From Limnephilus marmoratus (lineage: Eukaryota > Arthropoda > Insecta > Trichoptera > Limnephilidae), in the NCBI GenBank assembly GCA_917880885.1, contig OU862913.1, forward strand, positions 22,019,286-22,083,285: DNA of 64,000 nucleotides, written 5' to 3'. The translations under genes and the position numbers were made by a program. Shown in pieces: positions 20,925 to 31,306 of the stretch (position 1 is the stretch's first letter; every line of letters starts with the position of its first letter). A model generated the notes under the pieces. That model saw nothing but the letters and a program-made list of their open reading frames with translations, made no database searches and was not told where the DNA came from.

Positions 20925-22290
20925 ATTATACTTTTTCCAAAACGTATTAATAATAATAATAATATAAGTTTATTCCAGAATGTATGCAGGGGAAGTGCAA
21001 TGCAATACATTCCATAATGTAAAATAACAAAAAAAGATAAATAACAAGTTAAGGTAAAAAGTAAATAACAACACATAAATTAAATAAAATAAACATATAA
21101 GCATGAAAAATGAAACTGAGAAAAAAAATTATGTATGTATCAAACACTAAAATGAACGTAAATAGCCGTTTACGGAGGGTATTTCATCGTCTCCCGTCTC
21201 CAGAGGGTCATCAGGGGAGATTCCATCCAGGCAGTCATGGCGGTGATGATCGCATTCTTTGAATGGCGCAGTCTGCGCCATAAACTTCCCAAGCGGTGGC
21301 AGAGAAGTGCACGGAAAGTATGTACTCGTCCCTCCAGGAATATTTCCGTAGCACTGCAGTATCTCGGTAGGCGGAAAAGTTGGCGATAGGCGTTATTTTT
21401 TATTTTTTTTTATTTATTTTTTTTTTTTTTTTTATTTTTTTTTTTTTTTTTTACAGTGAATACCGCACAAGAATCTCAACTGCTCCCGTCTGGAGCCAGT
21501 GAGACTATGGCATCCCCAATTGGGGTATGTTGTGAGGCTGAAGGTAGTGGGGAGGGGAAGGAGGTGGGGAAGAGGAAGGTTGGGAAGTACCTGGCTATTC
21601 AGATCTGGTCACTAAACACGGCTAAAGCCATTTTCAAGCAACGTTTCAATTCTGAATGGTGGTCTTACACCAGGGCGATACTAATAGTATCTTCCACTCT
21701 GGAACATGCCGCAAATATACTATATATTATTTTAAATGAATTAATTGTGAAATAACACTAATTAATCAAATAAAATTTATTTGCGCATGCCGGGTTCGAA
21801 CCCGCGACCTCCGGAATGTGAGTCAAGAGTCTTAGCCACTGGACTACGGAGGTCGTAAGCAACCTTTAACTTATGGGTTGCAGTGTAGTCAACCCACAGT
21901 TCTGATGTGTACAACGAGGTACAGAAAGCTACTTCTTTTTACTTTGGGGCTGTAGGAGTAAAAACGTCTTGACAGCAAACCCGCTCTAACTGATATTGCT
22001 CTTCTCTGCCTTTCCATGTCCTCGATTTCCTTTAGGTCTTCTGTGATGACATGTCCCAGGTATTTAACGCTGCGATTAACATTTATTTTCCTTTCATCTA
22101 GCCATACTGAGGGTGTTTGGACGATTTCGTTTTTCGGTTTAAAAAGCATAACTATTGACTTGGTGGTATTATACAAAACGTTATGGTTTTTTGCAAAGTC
22201 TTCACAAATTTTTAGTAATTTCTCTAATGCGCTTAGTGACGGTGCAAGAAGAACCATGTCATCTGCGTATTGCAAAATTCAGTGGATACG
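20925..22290 (-). pseudogene. LINE RT (YADD to C-terminus and 3' end), split by SINE A
   Basis: On the minus strand 22275-21860 encodes MQYADDMVLLAPSLSALEKL (the YADD catalytic motif), SVKYLGHVITEDLKEIEDME and then, after a small frameshift near 21915, SELWVDYTATHKLKVAY. The SINE at 21405-21856 interrupts here. The frame resumes as NAYRQLFRLPRYCSATEIFL at 21376 downward and runs to about 21160; a 3' UTR then ends in ATAAACTT(ATT)n at about 20930. The upstream RT and the endonuclease are missing. The clade was not resolved. Confidence 0.8.
21405..21856 (-). mobile_element. tRNA-derived SINE A, best complete copy
   Basis: The minus-strand head (21856-21785) has a perfect pol III A-box (TAGTCCAGTGG) and B-box (GGTTCGAACCC) with tRNA-like spacing. 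The body follows (tggtcttacaccagggcg region, then tggctccagacgggagcagt) and the element ends in a long interrupted poly-A, seen here as T at 21405-21452. It sits inside a LINE reading frame. Confidence 0.9.
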
Positions 22291-22420
22291 GCCATGTGCT
22301 TCCTAATTTATTTTTGTTTTAAATTACAACTATACGTACTATATTTTATGATTTTAGAGGCAATTTTGTTAATTATTTAAAAAATAATAAAGAAACAAAA
22401 ATAAAAATACTAATTTTTTT

Positions 22421-22539
22421 AAAACCACGAGTTTTAATTAATTTATTTACCGACCGGTTTCGCTTTGCTCAAATAGCAACATCATACAAGCAGCAAGCGA
22501 AACTGATCGGTAAATAAATTAATTAAAACTCGTGATTTT
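22421..22539. repeat. Inverted repeat with 47-bp arms, Penelope/hammerhead-like core
   Basis: Arms 22421-22469 and 22492-22539 are near-perfect reverse complements (ccgaccggtttcgctt against aagcgaaactgatcgg). The minus strand of the left arm holds TTGC-loop-GCAA followed by AGCGAAAC, the layout of hammerhead stem II and the conserved CGAAAC; the CTGATGA core is degraded to ATGATGT. Confidence 0.5.
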
Positions 22540-22645
22540 TACACAAAATAAGTGTTTTATTTTCATTATTAAATATGCCAAACCACGAAGTGATTGCTTT
22601 CTACAATAATGTAAATTATTAAGAAAAGCATTTTGATGGACTTAA

Positions 22646-22799
22646 GGGAACGTACCCATACTACGTGACCCGTTCAGGGGGGGGGGAACTTCAAAATTCC
22701 ACGCTTGGTCACCATGAGCGGCGGGGGACATAGGTTTTTTATCACCGGGGGAGGGGGTTAAAAATTGCAAAGTGGGTTACGTTGTATGGGTACGTTCCC
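22646..22799 (+). mobile_element. PIF/Harbinger-type MITE P3
   Basis: GGGAACGTACCCATACTACG at the left, matching right end; TAA at 22643-22645 and 22800-22802. A short G-run remains. Confidence 0.88.
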
Positions 22800-23074
22800 T
22801 AACTTTAAGATTGAAAACGATCGATTTAAGTTGGACCACAAATTTATCGCTTATGAATTTAAAATTTTTAGCCCTAAAAACGCTAATTTATAATTTTTTT
22901 TATTTTTTATTTATTTTATATTTCATTATATTTACATGGTTATGCTAGGGCAAGATTATGTTTTAATAATGACTAAAGACCGGATTATATGCAAATGCAT
23001 ATTTGCATATGCATTTGCATATTTTGACCCTTTTCAGCGGTAGTTGCATATTTTAGCAAAAAAATTGAGATCTT

Positions 23075-24141
23075 CAGGGTGGCCACAGACCTGGAATACC
23101 TGGAAAACCTGGAATTATCAGGGAATTTTACCGAACCTGGAATTATCAGGGAAATGTCAGGGAATTTCGAAAAAAATTTATAATATCAGGGAATTCCAAA
23201 AATAAAACTATATTCGTTATTTTGCAATTTGTGAAACCCCAAAGTTGTGTTTTATTACTTTTACTTACGACTTGTGTAACAAAAGATATGCCGACAAAGA
23301 CAAACTAGATAGGTATTTTTTTATTATTAATGCCCTTGCAACACAATCATGTCATCTAGTTGATGTGTGTGTGTGTGTTTTTATTTTGTGTGTGTAGGTA
23401 TTTTAACATTTAAATCAAGGTTTTTAGTATTTATAAAATTACATTGCATCACTATTTATACCATAGCTTCGTGTAAATACATAATAAACCTCTTTCTAAA
23501 CTTTAGTCGAATGCTTATGGTTCAGTTTTCTCTGAACCATAAGCATTTTCTTATGGTTCAGATATGGTTTCTCTTTTCTTTTCTTTTACCCAAAGGGTAT
23601 ATTGTTTTAATTATTAATATTCTAAATCTAAACTGTTCCCTAGTATTGTTGCTTGTTTCATGTGATATTTTTTTTTGTATCTCTTCTAATGTTAATGTTT
23701 TTTTTTTGTTTATTTTTCTATTTTTTCTGGTCTTTTCATTTCTTCACAAATTGTCTTCAGGCGAAATATCATAAATTTGTAACAAGTGTATTTTGTGTTT
23801 AATAGATTATTGTAATGCAAAGAAATAGTTTATGCTATAGATGACGGAATTCCCTTTATTATTTATTTAACAAACGATATCCCCATAGGGAACGTACCCA
23901 TACTACGTGACCAACTTTTTGCACTTTTTAACCCCCCCCCCCCCCGGTGACCAAAAACCTAAGCCCCCCCCGCTCATTTGTACCAAGCGTGGTATTTTGA
24001 AGACCCCCCCCCTGAACAGGTCACGTAGTATGGTACGTTCCCTTATATCATATTAAACATATCATGGAAAAATGTAGAAACTGCCCTGGAAAACCTAGAA
24101 TTATCAGGGAATTTTGAAATCCGTTTTTTGTGGCCACCCTG
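23075..24141 (+). mobile_element. Element with CAGGGTGGCCACA ends
   Basis: Perfect 13-bp inverted ends CAGGGTGGCCACA at 23075 and TGTGGCCACCCTG to 24141; ATCTT at 23070-23074 and 24142-24146. Subterminal aattatcagggaatttt repeats occur on both sides. The 135-codon frame at 23367-23774 is F/I/L-rich without motif. The ends look hAT-like but the direct repeat is 5 bp, so the class is uncertain. Confidence 0.75.
23888..24042 (-). mobile_element. PIF/Harbinger-type MITE P4
   Basis: Reverse orientation relative to P2. Flanks ATA (23885-23887) and TTA (24043-24045), one base changed. Contains C-runs. Nested third-level: P4 in 23075-24141 in the hAT remnant. Confidence 0.85.
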
Positions 24142-24243
24142 ATCTTGCATATTTACGCTCGATCTCGTTCATCGTTCATTTAGTGACACTATAAACGTCA
24201 GATAGCTAAATGCGCAGCTAGTGAACTGATCGCACCTTGGCTA

Positions 24244-24594
24244 GTGAAAACGCTTGAAACTCATGGATTGACGTTGAATGAATCTACTCAGAATATGAAG
24301 AAAATTCGCCTTACGAATTCCTCGTTGCCAAAGCTATTCCAGAGAAATCACAAAGAAAAGTTTGAAAACTTACTGAACGATAACCCAGGGTTTGAACCCT
24401 TTTGCCAAATTGATAGCTTCATCAACGTGGCAGGTGAAATTTGACCCGGCACAATAAGTTCAAAAATCGCATCCTAATTTAAATTCTGTCCAGTCACATC
24501 AGTAGACGTAGAATGCTCCTTTTCCGCTTATAAAAATATATTAAGCAATTGTAGACACAATTTGTCTACAGAACATTTAGAACAGTACATAGTC
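24244..24594 (+). pseudogene. hAT transposase C-terminus
   Basis: The frame 24244-24444 (KLFQRNHKEKFENLLN, NPGFEPFCQIDSF) ends in a TGA. The dimerisation block continues beyond it after shifts: PVTSVDVECSFSAYKNILSN at about 24489-24548, then STEHLEQYIV. This SVDVErSFS.YK pattern is typical of hAT C-termini, where it packs the dimer (family knowledge). It is broken by stops and cut by the insertion at 24595. Confidence 0.75.
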
Positions 24595-24740
24595 AGATAT
24601 GATGTTAGATTTTCACGGCCAAAAGTATTTTTGTTATTTGTTTTTGGGGTGTTATGCCGTGTTGCGCTACCTCCTCCTTTAGCCAACGTTTCGAACAGCG
24701 TTACAGTGTCCATCATCACGGCAGATGTGTAACAAACAAA
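24595..24740. mobile_element. 146-bp Penelope-like fragment with candidate hammerhead core
   Basis: Exact 10-bp target duplication GTACATAGTC at 24585-24594 and 24741-24750, inside the hAT transposase. The minus strand reads GTGATGATGGACA...TGTTCGAAACGTTGG: GGACA can pair with TGTTC before CGAAAC, the shape of hammerhead stem II; the first core is GTGATGA instead of CTGATGA. Relatives at 30653-30806 and 16839-16940. Confidence 0.55.
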
Positions 24741-24971
24741 GTACATAGTCGTATACGTTTTAAAAGGTAAATTGTAAATTTCATTGTTAAAAACATTTTG
24801 TTATTGATATTTTCGAAAATACGATTGTTATTATTCTTGAGAACTAAGCATTTCATGTTGCATATTTTGGCCCTTTTTATGGATTTTCGTGCATATTTTA
24901 GCTATTTTTATTGCATATTTGTATGCATATTTCGGGCTTTTTTTGTTGCATATAATCCGGTATTTAATAAT

Positions 24972-25414
24972 TACCATTAACTCGCAAAAAAATGTCAAAG
25001 TTGCCTCTAAAATCATGAAAACGGAGTAAATAATGTACCACATATCCATAGTAGACATTTGCTATACCTTTTGATTGAAATTTTTTCAGTTAATCAAGTA
25101 TTTTGGCTTCAAATCCAAAATTAAGATTTCTGTGTAAAAAGGCCACGCAGCCGTTCCACTTGATAGCAGACGTTAACGCATGTTGTGTCACTCTCTTTAC
25201 AATAACAATTGCACATAGATCAGAAACAATGCAGACGGTACCTTTACAAAGCGAAATGTTTTGCCAGCCGAATAAATCCATTAGTGCCGCATATGGCTGA
25301 CTTTTAGCCTGCAATAAATAGTTATACAATTACTTCGACCTATGTACAAAAGCTTCAATAAAATTTCATTAATATTGTTGGCCTTATGCCCGATTGTTGG
25401 TTGTACATAAGTGT
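24972..25414. other. Unassigned, including a stretch open on both strands
   Basis: 25090-25329 is open on both strands with mixed codon content and follows ttttttcag at about 25081. No recognised domain. It could be unique host DNA, but I do not call a gene. Confidence 0.3.
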
Positions 25415-26130
25415 ATTTATTTATTTCAGGTTCTCCGTAAAACAGTTATACACATAATATATTATGGAGAAGATTACAAAATTGAAAAAAGTGCATGGGG
25501 CAGTTTTATTATGTTGTGACGTATGTCAAAAGATAGTTGCTGAACTATCTGTAGGTGATTGAAGATGTCGATGCTCTATGCAGAATTGTTAAGCAATTGA
25601 GTCGCTCTATTTTGTCGCATTCTGATAGGCAGAAGTTCTCGCTTTCGGAGCACAAAAATGTGCATGGGATCTCCCACGAGTATACACGTTAGGGACATAT
25701 AATTTAATCTCTTTCATTATATTTAGTATTATACCGGAGATTAGCTTAAAAAAATGTGTACTTAAAAATATTTTTCGGCGGGCGTCAAGGTATTAAAATC
25801 GAGCATTCTTGTTTGGATGGATACAGGAATGGGTAAGGGAACGTACCCATTCCTGTATCCATCCAAACAACGCTCCATACAAATGAGCGGCGGGTTGCTT
25901 AGGATTTTGGTCACCGGGGGGGGGGGGGGGGGGGGTTAAAAATTGCAAAAAGTTGGTCACGTTGTATGGGTACGTTCCCTAATGTATATTCCCTCATATA
26001 CAAGTAACGCATAAACATTTTTTGTACTCGTTCTATTTCTAGGATATGGTTTTGTTCAGAAGGGGCCCAAATAATGTAGCTATATTCCAGGATACTGCGG
26101 ACAAGTGCTTCATATGCCATAAATGTAGCT
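25415..26130 (-). pseudogene. LINE RT C-terminus and 3' UTR, split by MITE P5
   Basis: The minus strand at 26120 downward encodes YEALVRSILEYSYIIWAPSE and VQKMFMRYLYMREY, the RT C-terminal pattern also seen at 3640-3790. After the MITE (25837-25979) coding resumes near 25710 as IKLYVPNVYTRGRSHAHFCA. The 3' UTR ends in AATAAATAAATAC near 25415. Several stops. Confidence 0.75.
25837..25979 (+). mobile_element. PIF/Harbinger-type MITE P5 with copied flanking sequence
   Basis: TAA at 25834-25836 and 25980-25982; a 24-G run. Its left part is not the family sequence. It is a perfect 25-bp inverted copy of the host flank: 25845-25869 is the reverse complement of 25810-25834, across a 10-base loop. 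Confidence 0.85.
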
Positions 26131-26423
26131 TAAGTGGTGGTTCTTATTAAGAGATGTGTTATAATCAATAACTAGCTATATAGCCCCTTCTATGGAATTA
26201 AATTATAATAAATATAACGTTGTATAAAATGGTTCGGTGCTGTTATTTGTTCTAGTAATTAATCGTCAAACGGTAAAATAGATTTGTAACCCAGCTGGTC
26301 TCTTTGATAGTTGGGTGTTTTTGTTTTCATTGTGTTAATTCCCTTTTTGTTGGCACTTATAAAATCAATTTGATTCTTTAATCTTCCCTATTTTACCCGA
26401 AGCAACGAAAGGACTAGGTAGTC
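26131..26423. other. Unassigned spacer
   Basis: No feature recognised before the satellite. Confidence 0.3.
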
Positions 26424-27128
26424 CGTTCCTACTCCACTCCTACTCCACTCCTACTCCACTCCTACTCCACTCCTACTCCACTCCTACTCCACTCCTACTC
26501 CACTCCTACTCCACTCCTACTCCACTCCTACTCCACTCCTACTCCACTCCTACTCCACTCCTACTCCACTCCTACTCCTCTCAAATCCTACTCCACCCCT
26601 ACTCCATTCCTACTCCACTCCTACTCCACTCTACTCCTACTCCAATCCTACTCCACTCCACTCCCACGCCACTCCTACTACAATCCTACTCCGCTCCTAC
26701 TCGACTCCACTCCACTCTTACTCCACTTCACTCCACTCCTACACCACTCCTACTCCTATCCTACTCTACTCCTACTCCAATCCTACTCAAATCCACTCCC
26801 ACGCCACTCCTACTACAATCCTACTCCGCTCCTACTCGACTCCACTCCACTCCTACTCCACTTCACTCCACTCCTACACCACTCCTACTCCACTCTACTC
26901 TTACTCCACTCCTACTCCAGTCCTACTCCAGTCCTACTCTACTCCTACTCCACTCCAGTCCTACTCCACCCCGACTCCACTCCACTCCTACTCCACTCCA
27001 GTCCTACTCCATCCCGACTCCACTCCTACTCCACTCCACCCCTACTCCAATCCTACTCCTCTCCAATCCTACTCCACTCCTACTCCAATCCTATTCCACT
27101 CCTACTCCACTCCTACTACACTTCTAGT
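26424..27128 (+). repeat. Satellite of 11-bp unit CTCCTACTCCA
   Basis: About 700 bp. The first 150 bp are almost perfect units; the rest is degenerate, with 5-6 bp slippage variants and higher-order repeats (for example the block with ccacgccactcctactac appears twice, near 26665 and 26800). Strong strand asymmetry: one strand has almost no G. Confidence 0.95.
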
Positions 27129-27224
27129 AGCGTTAAATGATATTGTTACAAGGATCTTGGTAATATTCGTAAGAATCGATTGGCAAACGGAGTATAGAGG
27201 TCAAAATTTGATGCACTAAAGTGT

Positions 27225-27395
27225 TTTTTTTTATTTATTTGAATTAAATGGAGACAATATTACCGAAACTCAATCAATATACTCAAATCATAAACAGTAA
27301 AATCAGAAAAAGATACGGCACATCTAGGACTCGAACCCAGGAACTACGCCTTGCCGGGCGGAGCTCTACCAACTGATCCAATGTGTCCCTATCCG
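27225..27395 (-). mobile_element. tRNA-derived SINE C
   Basis: The minus-strand head has TGGATCAGTTGGTAGAGC (A-box region) and a perfect B-box GGTTCGAGTCC, with tRNA-like arms. The short body ends in A-rich sequence (T-rich here, 27228-27240). Sequence beyond the head (atttaactgtatcacacttc) is shared with the copy near 38850. Confidence 0.7.
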
Positions 27396-28009
27396 ATTCG
27401 GTAATATTTAACTGTATCACACTTCGACTAAGTACTACCATCATTATCTTCAATTTCTTAACGCGTATTTTATTGGCAACTATCTTTTTGTATGATTACA
27501 AGATTCAAACCCGAACTAAATGCTATCTAGATAGTGTCTTGGATAAATTTTATTCATTTTTATTTTTAATTTGCGATTTTTTTTTACTTTTCTGCAAGTC
27601 CAGGTTGAATATTTATTTTTATTTCATCTCGATATCATCTCCTTCTGAACGGGGTGCCATAGTTTTGTGCGGTATTCGCACAAAATAAGTTAAAAATTAT
27701 TTTCGATTGTTTTCTTTGTAAGAGTCCATTACCGAGAACAAGGCGAATTATAATTTTTTTAGACTTAAATTTATGAATACCCGCGTAAATTTTCCGTTTT
27801 AAAAATGCCTATTAAAGTAATTAAGCAGGCGAATTATTTGAGATTTAACAAATTTTATAATTTTGTAATTTGCAATATCTTTCCGCGGAAAACGGCTACA
27901 CAATTTGGAAAATGAAGAAATAATTCAGCCTATTCTAAGTGGCGTAATTTAAATTGTTTACGAGCTAAAATTATTTTAAATATTTCGAGTAAAGGGACAT
28001 TTTTTTTCT
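27396..28009. other. Unassigned AT-rich stretch
   Basis: 27396-27470 is a repeat shared with 38860-38930. The 101-codon frame at 27383-27688 is low complexity and lies partly in that repeat. Nothing else recognised. Confidence 0.35.
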
Positions 28010-28321
28010 GTTGTCTGTCTGTCTGTTCGCGATATACTCAAAAACTACTGAACGGATTTTCATGCGGTTTTCACCAATAGATAGAGTGATTCACGAGGAA
28101 GGTTTAAGATTATAATTTGTCAAGGTTTTGTGTAAATTATTTGAAATATATAATATATAAACGATAATGTATGTATGTGATGAATGAGCGGGCTGGCAAG
28201 AGGGTGGTGTGGATTTGATTTGTATGCAAATTAACAGGAGGTGTTTATAAAGGTTGGGTAACCATCCAGTAGATGGCGTTGTGTTTCGTTAGCCACAGCA
28301 ACGCGTCGCCGGGTCAGCTAG
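28010..28321 (+). mobile_element. Helitron-like non-autonomous element, 5'-truncated
   Basis: (CTGT)n, then tactgaacggattttcatgc, ggttttcaccaatagataga, and the end GGGTCAGCTAG|T at 28321/28322. The hairpin near the end (GCCAC...GTCGC) is partly mutated. Confidence 0.75.
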
Positions 28322-28589
28322 TAATATTATAAGATACATGACTGGAGCCGGTAGGGCTGAGATACCCTCGAAAATTATTGTGATTGTTTTTATTTTGTGC
28401 GATTAATTCAAAGTGCATTCCTGTTAAGTGGCCGAGTGAACCAAAGCTGCGGGGTTTGGGTCGCGGGTTCGGTACTTTGCTAGCTAAATCCTCCACCTTT
28501 CCACAAAATAATTCGCTAAAACAACGTTTTGCCAAATAATTTTTAGTTACTTTGCTACAGAGCTGAATAATTCTTCAATTTAGGAGGCG
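28322..28589. other. Unassigned spacer
   Basis: No feature recognised. Confidence 0.3.
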
Positions 28590-29010
28590 GGTATGGGTAC
28601 CACCGCCCCGGGAACCATTTGTTGGATAACCAACACCCCTGCGATAGGTCACGTCAAGTGGTTCGCTACGTTTGATGACTCAGCAAGGGTGCCCGGGTTC
28701 ATGAGGTGAGGTTTGTATAAGTCTTGGCGGCCAATGCATTTGCCCACCTATTGCGTGGCGGGCTGGATCGGGAGAGGAGACCTAACCTAGGCCTCTTTCC
28801 TGACTCATCGTCTTCGGACAGTGGGAGCGATGAATTCACATGTCCGTCGTTACTGGATACATTGACCCCCAGATTCCTACCCTCCCCTCATATCTTTTTT
28901 CTTCGAGCTTCATCTTCTTCCTTTCCCTAAAAAGACCCTCGGCACAGCATCCCTGATGGATTTTTTTTCTGAAGGCCTCCTGTACTCCTGTGTGGAACTG
29001 ATTTAAAAAA
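28590..29010 (+). mobile_element. SINE-like family B, near full length
   Basis: 5' block ggcgggtatgggtaccaccg, then gtggttcgctacgtttgatg, ggtgcccgggttcatgagg, cggatcgggagag-like, the pyrimidine-rich ccctcatatctttttt, and the hairpin tail (28937-29002, inner stem decayed). No pol III A/B boxes were seen, so its promoter type is unknown. The last 100 bp match the LINE at 283-985. Confidence 0.8.
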
Positions 29011-30002
29011 TGTATTTAATTTGAATCCCTAATCGGAATGGAGAAATGTTAAAATTTTATAATTAAAATACCTATCAAACGTTGTCAAGAATTCATTTAT
29101 TTTTGCGAAGGAATTGATAAAGCATACTTCAAGTAAGAACCTACGAGTACTTATTTGTTTACCTTGATCATGCCATATCTTTTAGTGTCACCTCTTGCCA
29201 TCCTCACTGACAGCATCAATTTTATCTTTGTAAAATTTATTGAAAATTCTCGTAAAATCAAGCCTTTTAAATTTGCCTAGTTTTTTTTGAATCCCGGAAG
29301 ATCAGGTGGGGGAGATGCCACCTCCGTCCCCGAGACTTCCGGAGATCCCGGAAGCGTGCCCCGGAAGTGGCAAGACGAGGAGCTGTTTCCGCCTCCCGCA
29401 CCCCTCCAACCGCGGCTCCAACCACACCCCTTTGTAACCTCAAAGTTCCGGAGGTGTCAGATTACAAGACTGCCTGTCACAAAAGTTCAACACTAAATCG
29501 AATAAATGAAAATTACTAAGTAAAAAATTATCCCGTAAAAAACTGTATTTTTTATCATAATAGGTATGTACATCTATTTTCAATTATATATTTTTTGATT
29601 TGACTAAGGATTGCAGGGCTTTATTAAAATTGGTGAATAACACCTTTGCCAAATCCCAATTGGATAGGACTAACTGCTGTAAATTTTTTAATTTAATGTG
29701 ATCCATTTTCGTGATTGCCACCAAAAGATAGAATGCATTGTTGTCGAAAACGAGTTTCAATTCGATCGGGTGTTGTGGGATGTGGGTTAATTTCCACTTA
29801 CAAGATCCCATTTTATTCATTCATTTAAAAAAATCAAAATTCAAATAGATGTATGTAAAAATTCATGAAAGACTCAAAATGTATTAACCAAAAATACGTA
29901 GTTGAGTCTGTTCCGAGGTAGTAGAAATTAAATTGAATTTTAGTGTCTTAGGACTTATATTATGACACATTTAAAGAAATAATAAATTTAAAATGTATTT
30001 TT
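29011..30002. other. Unassigned; GC-rich island at 29290-29460
   Basis: The island (gtgccacctccgtccccgag region) has a 69-codon frame MNPGRSGGGDATSVPETSGD... rich in P and G, and repeats of cccggaag and cttccgga. No domain recognised; it could be a LINE 5' fragment. The remainder is AT-rich without features. Confidence 0.35.
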
Positions 30003-30380
30003 TATTTGATTATCGCACAAGAGTCCCAGCTGCTCCCTACCTTCTGGAGTCAGTGAGACTATAGCATCCCCAATTGGGCTTTGTTTTGAGGCTGAACGAA
30101 GTGCGGATGGGAAGGAAAAGCCGGAGAGGAAGGTGGGGAAGTATCTGGCTATTCACAAAAACACGATTCAATTCTGAATGGTGGTCTTACACCAGGGCGA
30201 TACTAAGAGTCTAAGAGTGTCTTCCACTCTGGAACGTGCCGCAAATTTACCTTATATTATCTTTAAATTATGAAATAACACAAATCAATCAAATAAATTT
30301 TACTTGCGTGCGCCGGGATTTGAACCCTCGACCTTCGGATCGCTAGCCGAGAGCCGTACCCCTCGACCACGGACGTCAGG
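30003..30380 (-). mobile_element. tRNA-derived SINE A
   Basis: The minus-strand head at 30378-30303 has A-box TGGTCGAGGGG and B-box GGTTCAAATCC. The body has a small deletion after ggctattcac. Tail side at 30003. Confidence 0.85.
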
Positions 30381-30424
30381 TTTACAGGCTTCAATAAGTT
30401 ATTCATAATACGTGGAAAATACTT

Positions 30425-30640
30425 TCAGTATCGCCTTGCTTGAAATCACGTTGCTTGAAATGGCGTTAGCCGTGTTTGGTGACCAGATCGAATAGCCAGG
30501 TACTTCCTCACCTTCCTTTTTCCCATCTCCTTCCTCTGCTTACTATCTTCAGCCTCATAAAATACCCCAATTGGGAATGCCATAGTATCACTGGCTCCAG
30601 AGGTGCGCAGATGGGACTCTTGTGAGATATTCACATGAAA
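30425..30640 (+). mobile_element. SINE A fragment (plus orientation)
   Basis: Body from cagtatcgccttgcttgaaa to ggctccagaggtgcgcagat and gagatattcacatg. The head is missing. It lies back-to-back with the copy at 30003. Confidence 0.8.
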
Positions 30641-30652
30641 AGAGAATAGTTT

Positions 30653-30806
30653 TTTCGTTATTTGTTTTTTGGGGTGTTATGCCGTGTTGCGCTACCTCCT
30701 TGAGCCAACGTTTCGGACAACGTTGCAGAGACCATCATCAGAGCAGATCCGGTAGATGTGTCCGGTACTTTTGGCCGTGAAAATCTTAAAACGTATCTAA
30801 CCAAAG
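30653..30806. mobile_element. Penelope-like fragment with candidate hammerhead core
   Basis: Direct repeats GAATAGTTT at 30644-30652 and 30807-30815. The minus strand keeps both hammerhead cores: CTGATGA (30741-30735) and CGAAAC (30713-30708), separated by 21 nt. Stem II is poorly paired in this copy. Confidence 0.55.
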
Positions 30807-30815
30807 AATAGTTTG

Positions 30816-31306
30816 TTTATGATTTGCAACAAATTTAAAAAAATTGTTTTTCACAACACATTTCTATCGTTTTAAATCTTCAGTGGACAAAATCAATTTG
30901 TTTGTTTTTCGATCCGGCCGAATTCAAATGTGACATTTGATAATTTTCTTTCTTTGATATTGGAGAAAGATTTGCTTTTATTATTATTTGACGTTTGGGG
31001 TCTTTGAATTTCACGATAATATTTTGTTCGCTGTTTTTCGTTGCCAGTTTATATTACGGTCACTGACAGCTCGACGCGATTGAATTGAAAATATTTATTT
31101 TTATTTTGTTTGATGTCTTGCAAAAGTCGAGACTCCCGGAACAAGTTATTTAATTTAATTTCCATTCAGGGATTTTTTTTTTATTTATTCCCTTATCTAT
31201 TTACGGCCCTTTACCTACAAAATATCGCGTTAAAAATAATGATATTTTTTTAAATAAGAATGCACACAATATGATAATTAAGAAACAATATTATTTTAAA
31301 CATTAA
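30816..31306. other. Unassigned AT-rich stretch
   Basis: No repeat partner or coding block recognised. Confidence 0.3.

Larger units (their letters stand above)
22971..24961 (+). mobile_element. hAT-type transposon remnant holding three insertions
   Basis: Inverted ends ACCGGATTATATGCAA (22979) and TTGCATATAATCCGGT (to 24961), with many subterminal TTGCATATTT repeats. TTTAATAAT flanks at 22962-22970 and 24963-24971, though it is AT-rich and could be chance. It contains the end of a hAT transposase (24244-24594), the nested element 23075-24141 and the fragment 24595-24740. Confidence 0.7.

Noticed and set aside
21785..21856. Possible tRNA gene on the minus strand
   Set aside because: Good A and B boxes, but it is the head of SINE A with body and poly-A attached; the arms do not form a clean cloverleaf.
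23367..23774. 135-codon hydrophobic frame
   Set aside because: AT-rich, F/I/L-biased, lies inside the CAGGGTGGCCACA element, no motif.
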